From Amphiura filiformis (taxonomy: Eukaryota > Echinodermata > Ophiuroidea > Amphilepidida > Amphiuridae), in NCBI RefSeq assembly GCF_039555335.1, contig NC_092628.1:69345706-69409705 (forward strand): a DNA stretch of 64,000 nt, read 5' to 3'. The translations under genes and the position numbers were made by a program. Below the pieces are notes generated by a model. That model was given only the letters and a program-made list of their open reading frames with translations, was not told the origin of the DNA and did not search any database. Below are positions 21,331-33,270 of the stretch, piece after piece. The stretch's first letter is position 1. Each line of letters opens with the position of its first letter.

Positions 21331-21907
21331 AACAAAATAAACAGAACTGACTTTATAGGCATATATCACAAGGTAAAATCATATAAAATGAATTGTTAAA
21401 TTGTAATGAGTCAATAACTATTGTCTTGGCAAAAAGTTTTGAAAGTAAATATTGTATGTTAATACTATAGAGCCTGCATAATCATATCTCTATTATTATG
21501 ATAGCACACTTCAAAATATGGCACATAGATATCCTTAGCATAGGATTTGAATGAAACAAATTGGGTCAGTATGTGGGACATTGAGCTAAGATAAGTCAAT
21601 AACAGGCCTTTCCGAAAGGTTGCGATGACGGTTGAGTGAACTACACATTGTTCCTGTGCTCACCACATTTTATTGTTCAGTTCATGAAAATCAAGACTCA
21701 ATTACTACATGACAGTGCAAAAATCAATTTCATGTGTACATTCTTGCACAATATTCTCGACCTCCAACTAAACACACATGCATAATGCATATACAGGATG
21801 CCCATGCAGCACCAGGGCCCACGACCAACCACAAGAATAGATGTAGGTGACTAGTGTTATGAAATTATCATAATTATACCAGTCTTTGTGTCATTATTGC
21901 CTAGCTG

Positions 21908-22025
21908 AAGTCGTGTTCACACAGTCGGATATAAGTGAGTTATTACCAGTAATAAGCTTATAACCGGTAATAGTGACTTATTACCGGTATTAAGTGACTT
22001 AAGTCCGATCGTGTGAACACGACTT
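21908..22025. mobile_element. 118-bp fold-back element
   Basis: AAGTCGTGTTCACAC at the left and GTGTGAACACGACTT at the right are exact inverted ends. The interior is built of TTATTACCGGTAATA-type palindromic blocks, so nearly the whole element can fold. Confidence 0.85.
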
Positions 22026-23699
22026 TAGTCATTATTATTCCACGTGTGATGACTTTCATGACTCCCACTTCACATTACAACTGCCTCAGTGATGATTGTC
22101 TTTTTTAAAGACTATTCTTGTTTCATATCACTCTGTTTCAGCCTCATTACATAGCCTACAGTGGACACTATGAAACTTGAAGAACCGACAGTGAATGAAT
22201 TACCATAAGAATGAAATAAGTTATCAAAAAGCATTTAACTGGAAGTCTTAAAAACCCACATTGTTTCTGTTTTAAAACAAAAAATTCCAGAGCCATATAT
22301 TTGGATGTTGGATATTGTAAGTCAAATTTAAGTTGAGAATAAGATTCAAAATTGTTGGGAGTAAGACATACATCCACCCAGATATAAGCAAACATTTTCA
22401 AGAGCAATTCATGTCCTTAGGTCAGAAATGGCCGTTGTCAATTTTAATATACCATTGAAAGAATCAATAATATAATGACAAAAATGTATCTTAACCAATC
22501 TTGGTTGATTTTAACTTTATTGGCACTGTATTAATGCTACCAATGGCATTATGAAGGCACTTTTATACATGAATACATGAGTTATATGAAATATAAATTT
22601 ATGGCACATGATTGAGTTTTGTTCATTATTCATTTTAACTTTAAAAATGCTATAAGTATAGTTGAATCCACATAAAGATTTTTCTTTTGGTTTTATCTCT
22701 CACTCGGTGTGTTTTATAGCAAATATACAATATAGCCGAGTTTTGAGCTCATCTTTGAAGATATACTAGTCTTGTTTCCAGTCAGTCTGTGCTCCTTCAT
22801 CACTAGACATATAATGACAAAGGAGCACTGGGAGCTGGGGCTAAGACTAGGTACAGCACATTCCTGACATGACTGGTGTTTATAGTGAGGAGTTTCCCTG
22901 ACAAACTGTTCAGCTGGCCCCACTATAAACATGCTTAATATTACATAAATACATATATTAAAAGAAAGTTAATGGAATTAGTCATTGTTGACACAAATTT
23001 TTGTTACCATCTTTTAAAGGAAGACATTTTGTTCTCCAACAAATTAAATGTGAAATTGGTATAACTAAACAATGTTGCCTATTTGTTATACAATTACAGA
23101 GAGCCCATTTACAACAGCCAAAACTTGTGTTCCATCCAACACTAGTTTAATATGACTGTATACTCACTAAATTTTCTAGTTTGTTATTATTACCTTTTAC
23201 ATTCTTTGAATACAGCAATAGTGGAAAAATAATTTTTACATGAACAGAATTACATGCATTAAATCAATTTACATATTAAATAAATAAATAGAGATACATA
23301 ACAATGTTAATTCAGGAAAGACCAAGGTGTTAAAAATATATTTGATCAATACTTATATTTCAGAAAACAAAACAAAAATACCTTATTACCCCCTTGCCAT
23401 CAATGGTTACCATTCCCTCTAGGCAGGGCCAAATTTACCTTATTCAGGGCCCTGGGCCAGGCTAAAGTTAGGGGCCCTGGCTATACAAATCCATGTGTTA
23501 CACAACCACTGCATCCCTGTAACCTATTTTTCATTCAAAACCAATACTTCACTAAATTTTCCATTCCCCACCCCCCCCATTTTTTAATTTGTTTAAATTT
23601 TATTTGTTTTATCATCCCAAATTTGGGGCTTCTCTGGATCCTGAGCCCTGGGCCCATCTAGCCCTGTGGTAAATCCTGTCCTGCCTCTAGGTTCCCACT
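22026..23699. other. intergenic, no supported gene
   Basis: AT-rich. The patch at about 23420-23690 (GGGCCCTGG, GGGCCCATCTAGCCC) looks like dispersed repeat debris. No exon recognised. Confidence 0.5.
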
Positions 23700-24131
23700 T
23701 ATAGGTGACCCCGTCCACATCCGGGTACTTATTTTACATGACGCTACAGTGCCTACACTTACGCTTTTCAACCCACAATAGACCGTGGAGCAGTGCGACT
23801 AGTTGAAGACTTGTAGCAGAGCTCATTCAGTCTGTTTACATTTTTGTTTTGACCTCGAATCAAGCTAATTTCTGGGCCGGTTTCGGTAAAATAAAGGTTA
23901 TATACTCGGCGAAAATTGCATTTTATGTGAAGCTGAACACATGTACATGTAAAGGAGAGTCTTTATTTTTGTTGTCGGCTGGAGGCCACATGTCGAGAAA
24001 TTATAGAAATGGTAGTATTTTGGCCGATTTGAAAAGGGACAAACCTCAGAAAACTACAAATTTGACTTCTGAATCGGATTTGTTGTCAACGGAGGTCAAC
24101 GGCTTGTGACATCACCTCCGGGTCACCTATA
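23700..24131. mobile_element. element with TATAGGTGACCC TIRs, 432 bp
   Basis: TATAGGTGACCC at the left and GGGTCACCTATA at the right form exact 12-bp inverted ends. The interior is GC-richer than its surroundings and holds an open frame at 23849-24109 without recognisable similarity, so I treat it as non-coding MITE sequence. Confidence 0.6.
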
Positions 24132-24779
24132 TACTAAAACTCCAATGAATGCAAGAGAGTCATAAGTGTACAATAATTAAAAATCACTTACAATCTTAAC
24201 TTTGATGCAAAGCAGAAAATAATCAAATACTTTGGTTCTCCTTTAAGGAAGTAAAAAAAACAAGAAAAAGAGTATCATGGTGGCCATCAGAGGCAAAGTT
24301 TAAAATCAACTGATTGCCAACATTTTTGTGTACAATCATATGATTTTTTGTTCATTAAGATAGGATCATATTTATACAATCTGATCAAATCAAGCCAAAG
24401 TCTTTGAAATGGAGCACAAAATAATTTTTTTTTAAACCTAAATATACATATAAAATCATAACTTTGTAAACAAGTATTCCAAAGACTTAACATCAGTAAG
24501 CTTAGATACTGAGTAAGTCAGTAATTTCTAACTTTGGTCTGAGTTGATCAGATTGTATCATAATAATATCATAGTGATATGTGCAGTTTAGTACACCTAA
24601 ACAGTAATCCCCAACCCTTTTGGCTTCAATTGGGTTAACCAAGAAACAGGTATGGTGAGAGATGCAGAGCAGAAAATTGTCTTATTCCACATTATGGTAT
24701 CAAGATCGATATCTTCATGGCAAATTCTTCGTGTATACTGATGGTATTTCTTCTTTTCCAAAGTTTTGTCTCATTATTT

Positions 24780-25240
24780 TACTAAAACCTTTCCATAATT
24801 CTAATCCTTGCCTTAATTGCACCAATCTTAACCCTAATCCTAACCCATCACTAAGTCTAAAACATGGGTATTTTACAAGGATATTTCATTATTTTACAAA
24901 AACCTTTCCCCATAATTCTAATCCTTGCCTTAATTGCACCAATCTTAACCCTAATCCTAACCCATCACTAAGTCTAAAACATGGGTATTTTACAAGGATA
25001 TTTCATTATTTTACAAAAACCTTTCCCCCTAATTCTAATCCTTGCCTTAATTGCACCAATCTTAACCCTAATCCTAACCCATCACTAAGCCTAAAACATG
25101 GGTATTTTACAAGGATATTTCATTATTTTACAAAAACCTTTCCCCATAATTCTAATCCTTGCCTTAATTGCACCAGTCTTAACCCTAATCCTAACCCATC
25201 ACTAAGCCTAAAACTTTGGTATTTTACAAAGATATTTTTA
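24780..25240. repeat. 117-bp tandem repeat with telomere-like core
   Basis: Four near-identical 117-bp units, each containing CTTAACCCTAATCCTAACCC plus CATCACTAAG and ACATGGGTATTTTACAAGG. Because 117 is divisible by three, one frame stays open across the array and gives a repetitive 203-residue reading (24662-25273). That is best explained as a by-product of the period, not a protein. Confidence 0.9.
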
Positions 25241-25328
25241 CAACTATACCAAAACAGTTATAAAAGATTGTAAAAAGCAAATAAATACTAAAGTTCAAAA
25301 GAAGAATAGCTATATATTATTTTACTTT

Positions 25329-25481
25329 GAGTTTGGTAGTGACATCAGTGCTTTTACTGGGTGGTGCCGCATGCATGCTAACAAACTGCCCTCGTATGTG
25401 TGTGTACACTCTGCGGAATTAGGTTAATGCATGCGATTCAACTGTAACCAGGAAAATTAGTACTTAAGTCACTACCAAACT
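25329..25481. mobile_element. fold-back element, about 153 bp
   Basis: GAGTTTGGTAGTGAC at the left is mirrored by GTCACTACCAAACTT at the right; the inner GCATGCAT blocks are also mirrored. No coding capacity. Confidence 0.65.
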
Positions 25482-25692
25482 TAATAGGTCAACACAGCTT
25501 TCTGCATTTAATCAGGTGAAGAAAATACTACTTGGTATGACTGTCCAAAAAACAATATATAAATTATACTATGAGTTGTTAATAACAGAAATCATTTTAT
25601 ATATTATTATATATATACATGAACATTTTTACCAATAGAAGCAGTGTAGCTACACTGCAAAATTCACAGATTACCCGACATGCGTTCAAAAA

Positions 25693-25916
25693 AAATTAGA
25701 ATACCGCAAACGTTTGCAGCACTATGGGCTCCCTTGATATAACTGGAATTTTAGGCACAAACTAAAAGTGTCCTCCCATAAAAATCCCACCAGCAACTAA
25801 GGGCACATACCCTCAATTCTTGTTGGGATTTTTAGAGGAGGGAGCTCTCTATTTGTACATGAAATTTACCCAAGGCAGAGGAGCCCAGGTGCCCCATTAG
25901 GCAAACGTTTACAGTA
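25693..25916. mobile_element. probable fold-back element
   Basis: Left blocks CTATGGGCTCC and CCTCCCATAAAAATCCCA are mirrored by TGGGATTTTTAGAGGAGG and GGAGCCCAGGTGCCCC. Both ends show GCAAACGTTT. Boundaries are approximate. Confidence 0.5.
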
Positions 25917-26304
25917 TATGCCATATCATGGGTGATTTATGAATGTTCTAGAATACATACCACAATATATGCAATCTATTACTCTTTCAATCTGTTCTTC
26001 AAAACATTTAGATATGCCATAGCCTATATATTAATTTACTTAAAATTAAAGCAATATAATACCATTTCATTTCTTCTTAAATTATTTCAACTTTATAATT
26101 TTATATAAAGTATAAATACTGCATTTATGTCAACAAATACACAATATTCTCCTGCATAAAATTAAAACTGAAACATGGTAAAATTTCCTAAAACTTATAT
26201 TCCGAAAACTGGCCCAACTTAAGCCGGAACTAACTAACTACCTTTCGTCAACCTGCTACGCTAAATGCTTAAGTTTTTTTGTAATTTTGAGAACAAAGAA
26301 CAAT

Positions 26305-26433
26305 GTGGTTCAAGCATGCATCAGTTACATAATCACCCTAATTATTTCGGACTACTCCCTTTCATTTGTATCATTATCATTTGTTCTTGTGCAAAGATTG
26401 ACGAATAAATGTTTAAATGCATGCTTGAACCAT
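26305..26433. mobile_element. inverted-repeat element, about 129 bp
   Basis: TGGTTCAAGCATGCAT and ATGCATGCTTGAACCA are exact 16-bp inverted ends around an AT-rich centre. Confidence 0.6.
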
Positions 26434-27010
26434 ATTTTGCACTTTATTTTCAAAATTACAAAAAATGACTTATACAAATAATAGGCGATAAATGTGGGTA
26501 ATAAATCATAGCACTAATGAAATAGATAGCAATTATAGGCACCTGTGGCTGTACATGTTCATATATATACAAAGTTTTTGAATATGTATTCCTTGTTTTT
26601 GCAATCATCAAGTGCTCAAATGTCACATATGATGTCATGTATTGATTCCTTATCTGTATCGCAATACTTTATGGAAAACATACGACAGAATTCCATAGAA
26701 TGTTTGTAACTTTTTTTTAATTGCTTTCAACAGCTCTTGTCAATTACAAAATCTATTTACATATAGGGCCTACTAGTTATATATTGTCAAAATATGTCCA
26801 CCAGTTGGTTGGAAACTCTGTTCAAATAACATAAAATATGATATATTTGCTCAATATTGGTACAAAAAAACCAAATTCAAATCTGATATTGAGAAGTGGG
26901 TTAGGTCCAAATGAGTACAGACTTTTGTGTACATATTGTGGTACAGCTGTGCTGTTCTTTAAACATCATCAACAAACATACATGTAATTCAGGTTTGTTT
27001 GTTTTTTCAT

Positions 27011-30000
27011 CTGGATATAAGATATTCTTTTTTTCTAACAGTCTGATATAAGATATTCTTTTTTTCAAACAGTCTGATGTAAGATATTCTTTTTTTCATA
27101 ACAGTCTGATATAAGATATTCTTTTTTTCAAACAGTCTGATATAAGATATTCTTTTTTCAAACAGTCTGATATAAGATATTCTTTTTCAAACAGTCTGAT
27201 ATAAGATATTCTTTTTTCAAACAGTCTGATATAAGATATTCTTTTTTCAAACAGTCTGATATAAGATATTCTTTTTTTCAAACAGTCTGATATAAGATAT
27301 TCTTTTTTTTTCAAACAGTCTGATATAAGATGTTCTTTTTTCAAACAGTCTGATATAAGATATTCTTTTTTTTTTTCAAACAGTCTGATATAAGATTTTC
27401 TTTTTTTCAAACAGTCTGATATAAGATATTCTTTTTTTCAAACAGTCTGATATAAGATATTCCTTTTTTTCAGTCTGATATAAGATATTCTTTTTTTCAA
27501 ACAGTTTGATATAAGATATTCTTTTTTCAAACAGTCTGATATAAGATATTCTTTTTTTCATAACAGTCTGATATAAGATATTCTTTTTTCAAACAGTCTG
27601 ATATAAGATATTCTTTTTTTCAAACAGTCTGATATAAGATATTCTTTTTTTCATACCAATCTGATATAAGATATTCTTTTTTTCAAACAGTCTGATATAA
27701 GATATTCTTTTTTTTTCTTTCAAACAGTCTGATATAAGATATTCTTTTTTTCAAACAGTTTGATATAAGATATTCTTTTTTTCGAACAGTCTGATATAAG
27801 ATATTCTTTTTTTTTCCAAACAGTTTGATATAAGATATTCTTTTTTCAAACAGTCTGATATAAGATATTCTGTGTTTCAAAGTCTGATATAAGATATCCG
27901 GGTTGGTTTTTTTTTTAAACAGTCTGATATAAGATATTCTTTTTCAAACAGTCTGATATAAGATATTCTTTTTTTTTTCAAACAGTCTGGTACAAGATAT
28001 TCTTTTTTCAAAGTCTGATATAAGATATTCTTTTTTTCATAACAGTCTGATATAAGATATTCTTTTTTTTTCAAACAGTTCGATATAAGATTTTCTTTTT
28101 TTCAAACAGTCTGAAATAAGATATTCTTTTTTTTTTCAAAGTCTGATATAAGATATTCTTTTTTTTCAAACAGTCTGATATAAGATATTCTTTTTTTCAA
28201 ACAGTCTGATATAAGATATTCTTTTTTCAAACAGTCTGATATAAGATATTCTTTTTTTCAAACAGTCTGATATAAGATGTTCTTTTTTCAAACAGTCTGA
28301 TATAAGATATTCTTTTTTTTTCATAACAGTCTGATATAAGATATTCTTTTTTTCAAACAGTCTGATATAAGATATTCTTTTTTTCAAACAGTCTGATATA
28401 AGATATTCTTTTTTTCAAACAGTCTGATATAAGATATTCTTTTTTTCAAACAGTCTGATATAAGATATTCCTTTTTTTCAGTCTGATATAAGATATTCTT
28501 TTTTTCAAACAGTTTGATATAAGATATTCTTTTTTCAAACAGTCTGATATAAGATATTCTTTTTTTCATAACAGTCTGATATAAGATATTCTTTTTTTTC
28601 TGATATAAGATATTTTTTTTCACACACTCTGATATAAGATATTCTTTTTTTTCAACCAGTCTGATATAAGATATTCTTTTTTTCAAACAGTCTGATATAA
28701 GATATTCTTTTTTTTCTTTCAAACAGTCTGATATAAGATATTCTTTTTTTCATAACAGTCTGATATAAGATATTCTTTTTTTCAAACAGTCTGATATAAG
28801 ATATTCTTTTTTTTTCAAACAGTTTGATATAAGATATTCTTTTTCAAACAGTCTGATATAAGATATTCTGTGTTTCAAAGTCTGATATAAGATATTCGGG
28901 TTGGTTTTTTTTTTAAACAGTCTGATATAAGATATTCTTTTTTCAAACAGTCTGATATAAGATATTCTTTTTTTTTTCAAACAGTCTGGTACAAGATATT
29001 CTTTTTTCAAAGTCTGATATAAGATATTCTTTTTTTCATAACAGTCTGATATAAAATATTCTTTTTTTTTTTCAAACAGTTTGATATAAGATTTTCTTTT
29101 TTTCAAACAGTCTGAAATAAGATATTCTTTTTTTTCAAAGTCTGATATAAGATATTCTTTTTTTCAAACAGTCTGAAATAAGATATTTTTTTTCAAACAG
29201 TCTGATATAAGATATTCTTTTTTTCAAACAGTCTGATATAAGATATTCTTTTTTTCAAACAATCTGATATAAGATATTCTTTTTTTTTCAAACAGTCTGA
29301 TATAAGATATTCTTTTTTTCAAACAGTCTGATATAAGATATTCTTTTTTTCAAACAGTCTGATATAGATATTTTTTTTTCAAACAGTCTGATATAAGATA
29401 TTCTTTTTTTCAAACAGTCTGATGTAAGATATTCTTTTTTTCATAACAGTCTGATATAAGATATTCTTTTTTCATAACAGTCTGATATAAGATATTTTTT
29501 TTAAACAGTCTGATATAAGATTTTTTTTTTTTCAGTCTGATATAAGATATTCTTTTTTCCAAACAGTCTGATATAAGATATTCTTTTTTTCAAACAGTCT
29601 GATATAAGATATTCTTTTTTTCAAACAGTCTGATATAGATATTCTTTTTTCAAACAGTCTGATATAAGATATTCTTTTTTTCAAACAGTCTGATGTAAGA
29701 TATTCTTTTTTTCATAACAGTCTGATATAAGATATTCTTTTTTCAAACAGTCTGATATAAGATATTCTTTTTTCAAACAGTCTGATATAAGATATTCTTT
29801 TTTCAAACAGTCTGATATAAGATATTCTTTTTTTTTTTTCAAACAGTTTGATATAAGATATTCTTTTTTCAAACAGTCTGATATAAGATTTTCTGTGTTT
29901 CAAACAGTCTGATATAAGATATTCGGGTTGGTTTTTTTTTTCAAACAGTCTGATATAAGATATTCTTTTTTCAAACAGTCTGATATAAGATATTCTTCTT

Positions 30001-31158
30001 TTTTTTTCAAACAGTCTGGTATAAGATATTCTTTTTTCAAAGTCTGATATAAGATATTCTTTTTTTCATAACAGTCTGATATAAGATATTCTTCTTTTTT
30101 CAAACAGTTTGATATAAGATATTCTTTTTTCAAACAGTCTGAAATAAGATATTCTTTTTTTTCAAAGTCTGATATAAGATATTCTTTTTTTCAAACAGTC
30201 TGATATAAGATATTCTTTTTTTCAAACAGTCTGAGATAAGATATTCTTTTTTCAAACAGTCTGATATAAGATATTCTTGTTTTCAAACAGTCTGATATAA
30301 GAAATTCTTTTTTTTTCAAACAGTCTGATATAAGATATTCTTTTTTCAAACAGTCTGATATAAGATATTTTTTTTCAAACAGTCTGATATAGATATTCTT
30401 TTTTTCAAACAGTCTGATATAAGATATTCTTTTTTTCAAACAGTCTGATGTAAGATATTCTTTTTTTCATAACAGTCTGATATAAGATATTCTTTTTTTC
30501 ATAACAGTCTGATATAAGATATTCTTTTTTTCAAACAGTCTGATGTAAGATATTCTTTTTTCAAACAGTCTGATATAAGATATTCTTTTTTCCAAACAGT
30601 CTGATATAAGATATTCTTTTTTCAAACAGTCTGATATAAGATATTCTTTTTTTCAAACAGTCTGATATAGATATTCTTTTTTCAAACAGTCTGATATAAG
30701 ATATTCTTTTTTTTTAACAGTCTGATGTAAGATATTCTTTTTTTCATAACAGTCTGATATAAGATATTCTTTTTTTCATAACAGTCTGATATAAGATATT
30801 CTTTTTTCAAACAGTCTGATATAAGATATTCTTTTTTCAAACAGTCTGATATAAGATATTCTTTTTTCCAAACAGTCTGATATAAGATATTCTTTTTTTC
30901 AAACAGTCTGATATAAGATATTCTTTTTTCAAACAGTCTGATATAAGATATTCTTTTATTCAAACAGTCTGATATAAGATATTCTTTTTTCCAAACAGTC
31001 TGATATAAGATATTCTTTTTTTCAAACAGTCTGATATAAGATATTCTTTTTTCAAACAGTCTGATATAAGATATTCTTTTATTCAAACAGTCTGATATAA
31101 GATATTCTTTTTTTTTTTTTTCAAACAGTCTGATATAAGATATTCTTTTTTTTTTTAC
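27011..31158. repeat. 4.1-kb minisatellite, about 31-bp unit, higher-order structure
   Basis: Roughly 135 tandem copies of a unit CAGTCTGATATAAGATATTC followed by a T-run of 5-13 and CAAA. Units vary mainly in T-run length and in CATAACAG or CAAACAG linkers. Variant blocks recur as groups: a unit with GGGTTGGTTTT occurs at about 27900, 28896 and 29928, spaced about 1 kb. A four-unit block with TTTTATTCAAACAG recurs about 124 bp apart near 30956 and 31080. Reverse-strand frames reading KKRISYIRLFE or KEYLISDCLK are repeat artefacts. The array starts 1.9 kb beyond the FAM20 stop codon. Confidence 0.95.
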
Positions 31159-31618
31159 AGATCAGATTGTGTCAAAATTGCTTTCCTGAACATAGACTTA
31201 ATTATAATTCCTGACAAGATAAAGTTGAATAAAAATTTTTTCATGCTGTATGTAAAAGTATCAGCTGACTGCATACATTACAGATATCTATAACAAAAAG
31301 TTACTTTGATATCAAATTCATTTATGTTGGTGTTTACATTAACCATGTGAAAGGGAACAAACCAGAAGATCAATGAAGTCCTATAAACCTAACTATTTTC
31401 TTTTTATTTAACTAAATCCCTCCCTCCCTCTCTGTAATAAAACCAGAAACAAGCCATACTAACAATTTTAACAAGATCATGTAGGAGAAATGAAATAATT
31501 TTTAACTCCATCCCTCGGGATCCCTAACAATCCTACTTTCGTTCATAAGACTGCATCAATCTTTTGGTATGACATGACATTGACATGACTAATAAGACAT
31601 ATCATATGTGGCACCATA

Positions 31619-31875
31619 TGTGACACGATCAAGGGAAATGAGTCTGATGTCGCTAATATTGATTTTGAGATATTGGCAAAGAAAGTGTTAAAATTCTTTT
31701 GTTTCATATTGTTTTCAGCGATTGATATGATAAATTGATGTAACATCACAAAGAAAAGTCATGTCATCATGGGGTTTTCAGTTTCTGAAAGCTCTAAATG
31801 TCGTCTTTGGAAACATATGTGAAACACATTTTCGACCAGGGTCAACATAAACTCATTCCCCTTGGTCATGTCACA
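31619..31875. mobile_element. MITE with TGTGACACGATCAAGGG ends
   Basis: Left end TGTGACACGATCAAGGGAAA and right end CCCCTTGGTCATGTCACA are inverted, each flanked by TA. The terminal eight bases match the TGTGACAYGATCTGG family, but the sub-terminal sequence differs, so it is a sister family sharing outer ends. Confidence 0.75.
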
Positions 31876-32073
31876 TATGGTCCATGGAGACCAAAGGCGG
31901 CAACTCATAAATTGAGATAAAGGCAATGAAATATGAAAGAAAATAGATACCCCAAAAGTTCAGAACTTTAGAAATATGCTAGACATTTGGTGTTGTCAGT
32001 ATATGTCTGTATAATGTAATAATTATAGTAACTCAATTTTGCCTCCTTTGGCCTCCATGGACTAAATCGTGTC
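31876..32073. mobile_element. MITE family 'TGTGACAYGATCTGG', copy 3 (5'-truncated)
   Basis: The inner arms GGTCCATGGAGACCAAAGG and CCTTTGGCCTCCATGGAC identify the family. The left outer end TGTGACACGATC is missing where it abuts the preceding MITE, and the right outer end is broken by the next element at 32074. Confidence 0.75.
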
Positions 32074-32354
32074 CACAGAATTAGAGAAGGAGAACCGGGA
32101 CTCAACTGCCATCTTGATACAGGCATTGAGCAAAAATTGGGGATATTCAGTTTCCCTCGGAATGCGCTCCAGGCATTCATTGTTATGCAAGTGCGATATG
32201 GATGATGGTTGCATTTGAGAGACGCACTTGATGCGACCTGCATGCAAGTCTCTGCGCACCGTTGGAAAGGACCTGAATTTTCTCTCCCCATAGCTGATGG
32301 AGTGATTGTACGTGGCGGTATAGGGAGTCCCGGCTCTCCTTCTCTAATTCTGTG
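32074..32354. mobile_element. MITE with CACAGAATTAGAGAAGGAGA ends
   Basis: Exact 20-bp inverted ends, CACAGAATTAGAGAAGGAGA and TCTCCTTCTCTAATTCTGTG, followed inward by CCGGGACTC and GAGTCCCGG-like arms. The 281-bp interior is GC-richer. After it the sequence resumes with ATCATGTCACATA, a TGTGACATGAT end, so it was inserted into an older element. Confidence 0.8.
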
Positions 32355-32946
32355 ATCATGTCACATATGTGATTATGAAAAATTCTACTTTTCTTGGACT
32401 ACCCAATAATATATAAAGGGCACACAGCGATGTACTGTTAAAAAGGCACCAAAATGATAAGTTACAAAACTTGATGCAGTGTGCTTCTATTTCAGCTTCC
32501 ATTTATATTATTCTGGATACACACGTCTAGGTTCCCTTCTCTCAACCAACAGCTCTGCTACTTTAACCTGCACATTGACGACTCTTCTGTACACAGGACC
32601 AACAGCTTTATGTGATTTTCAAACCATGCGACCCAGCCATACACATTACATTTTGCCGGACATGCTAAGCAGTGTGTGGGGGTGAGAGGAAATTAGTTTT
32701 GTTCTGTCACAATCGGACAAATAAATAATAGCAACTAACCCTGTTAGCAATTGAATATAATTGCAGGATTCCTGACCTTGTAGGTTCATTTTGGGATAGG
32801 CAAATTGAATTATTGCTTCAAGCAAAGGTCTTCACCATTTGACATTGTCATCACCATGTCAACAACTCAAGCATACTGTTGAATATTTATGCAGCCCATA
32901 ATATGCACAAAAATTAACCCAAGTTCTGATATGGCGAATGTCCATG

Positions 32947-33013
32947 TATTCTGTCGGTCCAACATTCGAGCTACTTCTAGTCTAGAAGTGACGCTGCACA
33001 GACCGACAGAATA
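32947..33013. mobile_element. 67-bp deletion derivative of the TATTCTGTCGGTCC element
   Basis: Ends TATTCTGTCGGTCC and GACCGACAGAATA. Both its halves match, in inverted order, the ends of the 383-bp copy at 41968-42350 (AACATTCGAGCTA.CTCTAGTCT and GAAGTGACG). It lies just downstream of the FAM20 stop codon. Confidence 0.8.
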
Positions 33014-33050
33014 TAGTACTGAATGTCTTACATAACTTTCATAACAAACA

Positions 33051-33270
33051 TTAAAGGTGATCTACCAATACAAAATCAGTACCATGTTTTTCAATACACT
33101 TATCAACTGTTTCTATGACGATTTGTAGCCTCCGATCCATTGACATGAAATGATCTTCTGTCAGTACAGGAGATAAAAGGTCATAAGATAACGAATGTCT
33201 TAAAAGGTCACTGAGCAAGTACTCCTTTTGGGTTAGCAGCTTCAATCGTTCATATGTACTGTTTCTGATT
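33051..33270 (-). CDS. FAM20 exon h (C-terminus and stop)
   Basis: Acceptor TTCCCCACAG, stop TAA at 33053-33051. It encodes IRNSTYERLKLLTQKEYLLS, SPVLTEDHFMSMDRRLQI and the end HGTDFVLVDHL. It aligns along its length with the last exon of FAM20B/C, so the C-terminus is complete. Confidence 0.93.

Noticed and set aside
24662..25273. A 203-residue open frame with repeated NPNPSLSLKHGYFT units, looking like a repeat protein.
   Set aside because: It lies exactly on a 117-bp tandem array (period divisible by three) with a telomere-like core, has no splice or family support, and the repeat is fully explained at DNA level.
27096..31086. Many reverse-strand frames of 60-134 residues reading KKRISYIRLFE or KEYLISDCLK.
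   Set aside because: They are translations of the 31-bp minisatellite; frames shift with T-run length and none extends past the array.
27011..31158. CRISPR-like direct repeat array.
   Set aside because: Units are contiguous with no unique spacers, and the surrounding DNA is eukaryotic with spliced genes.
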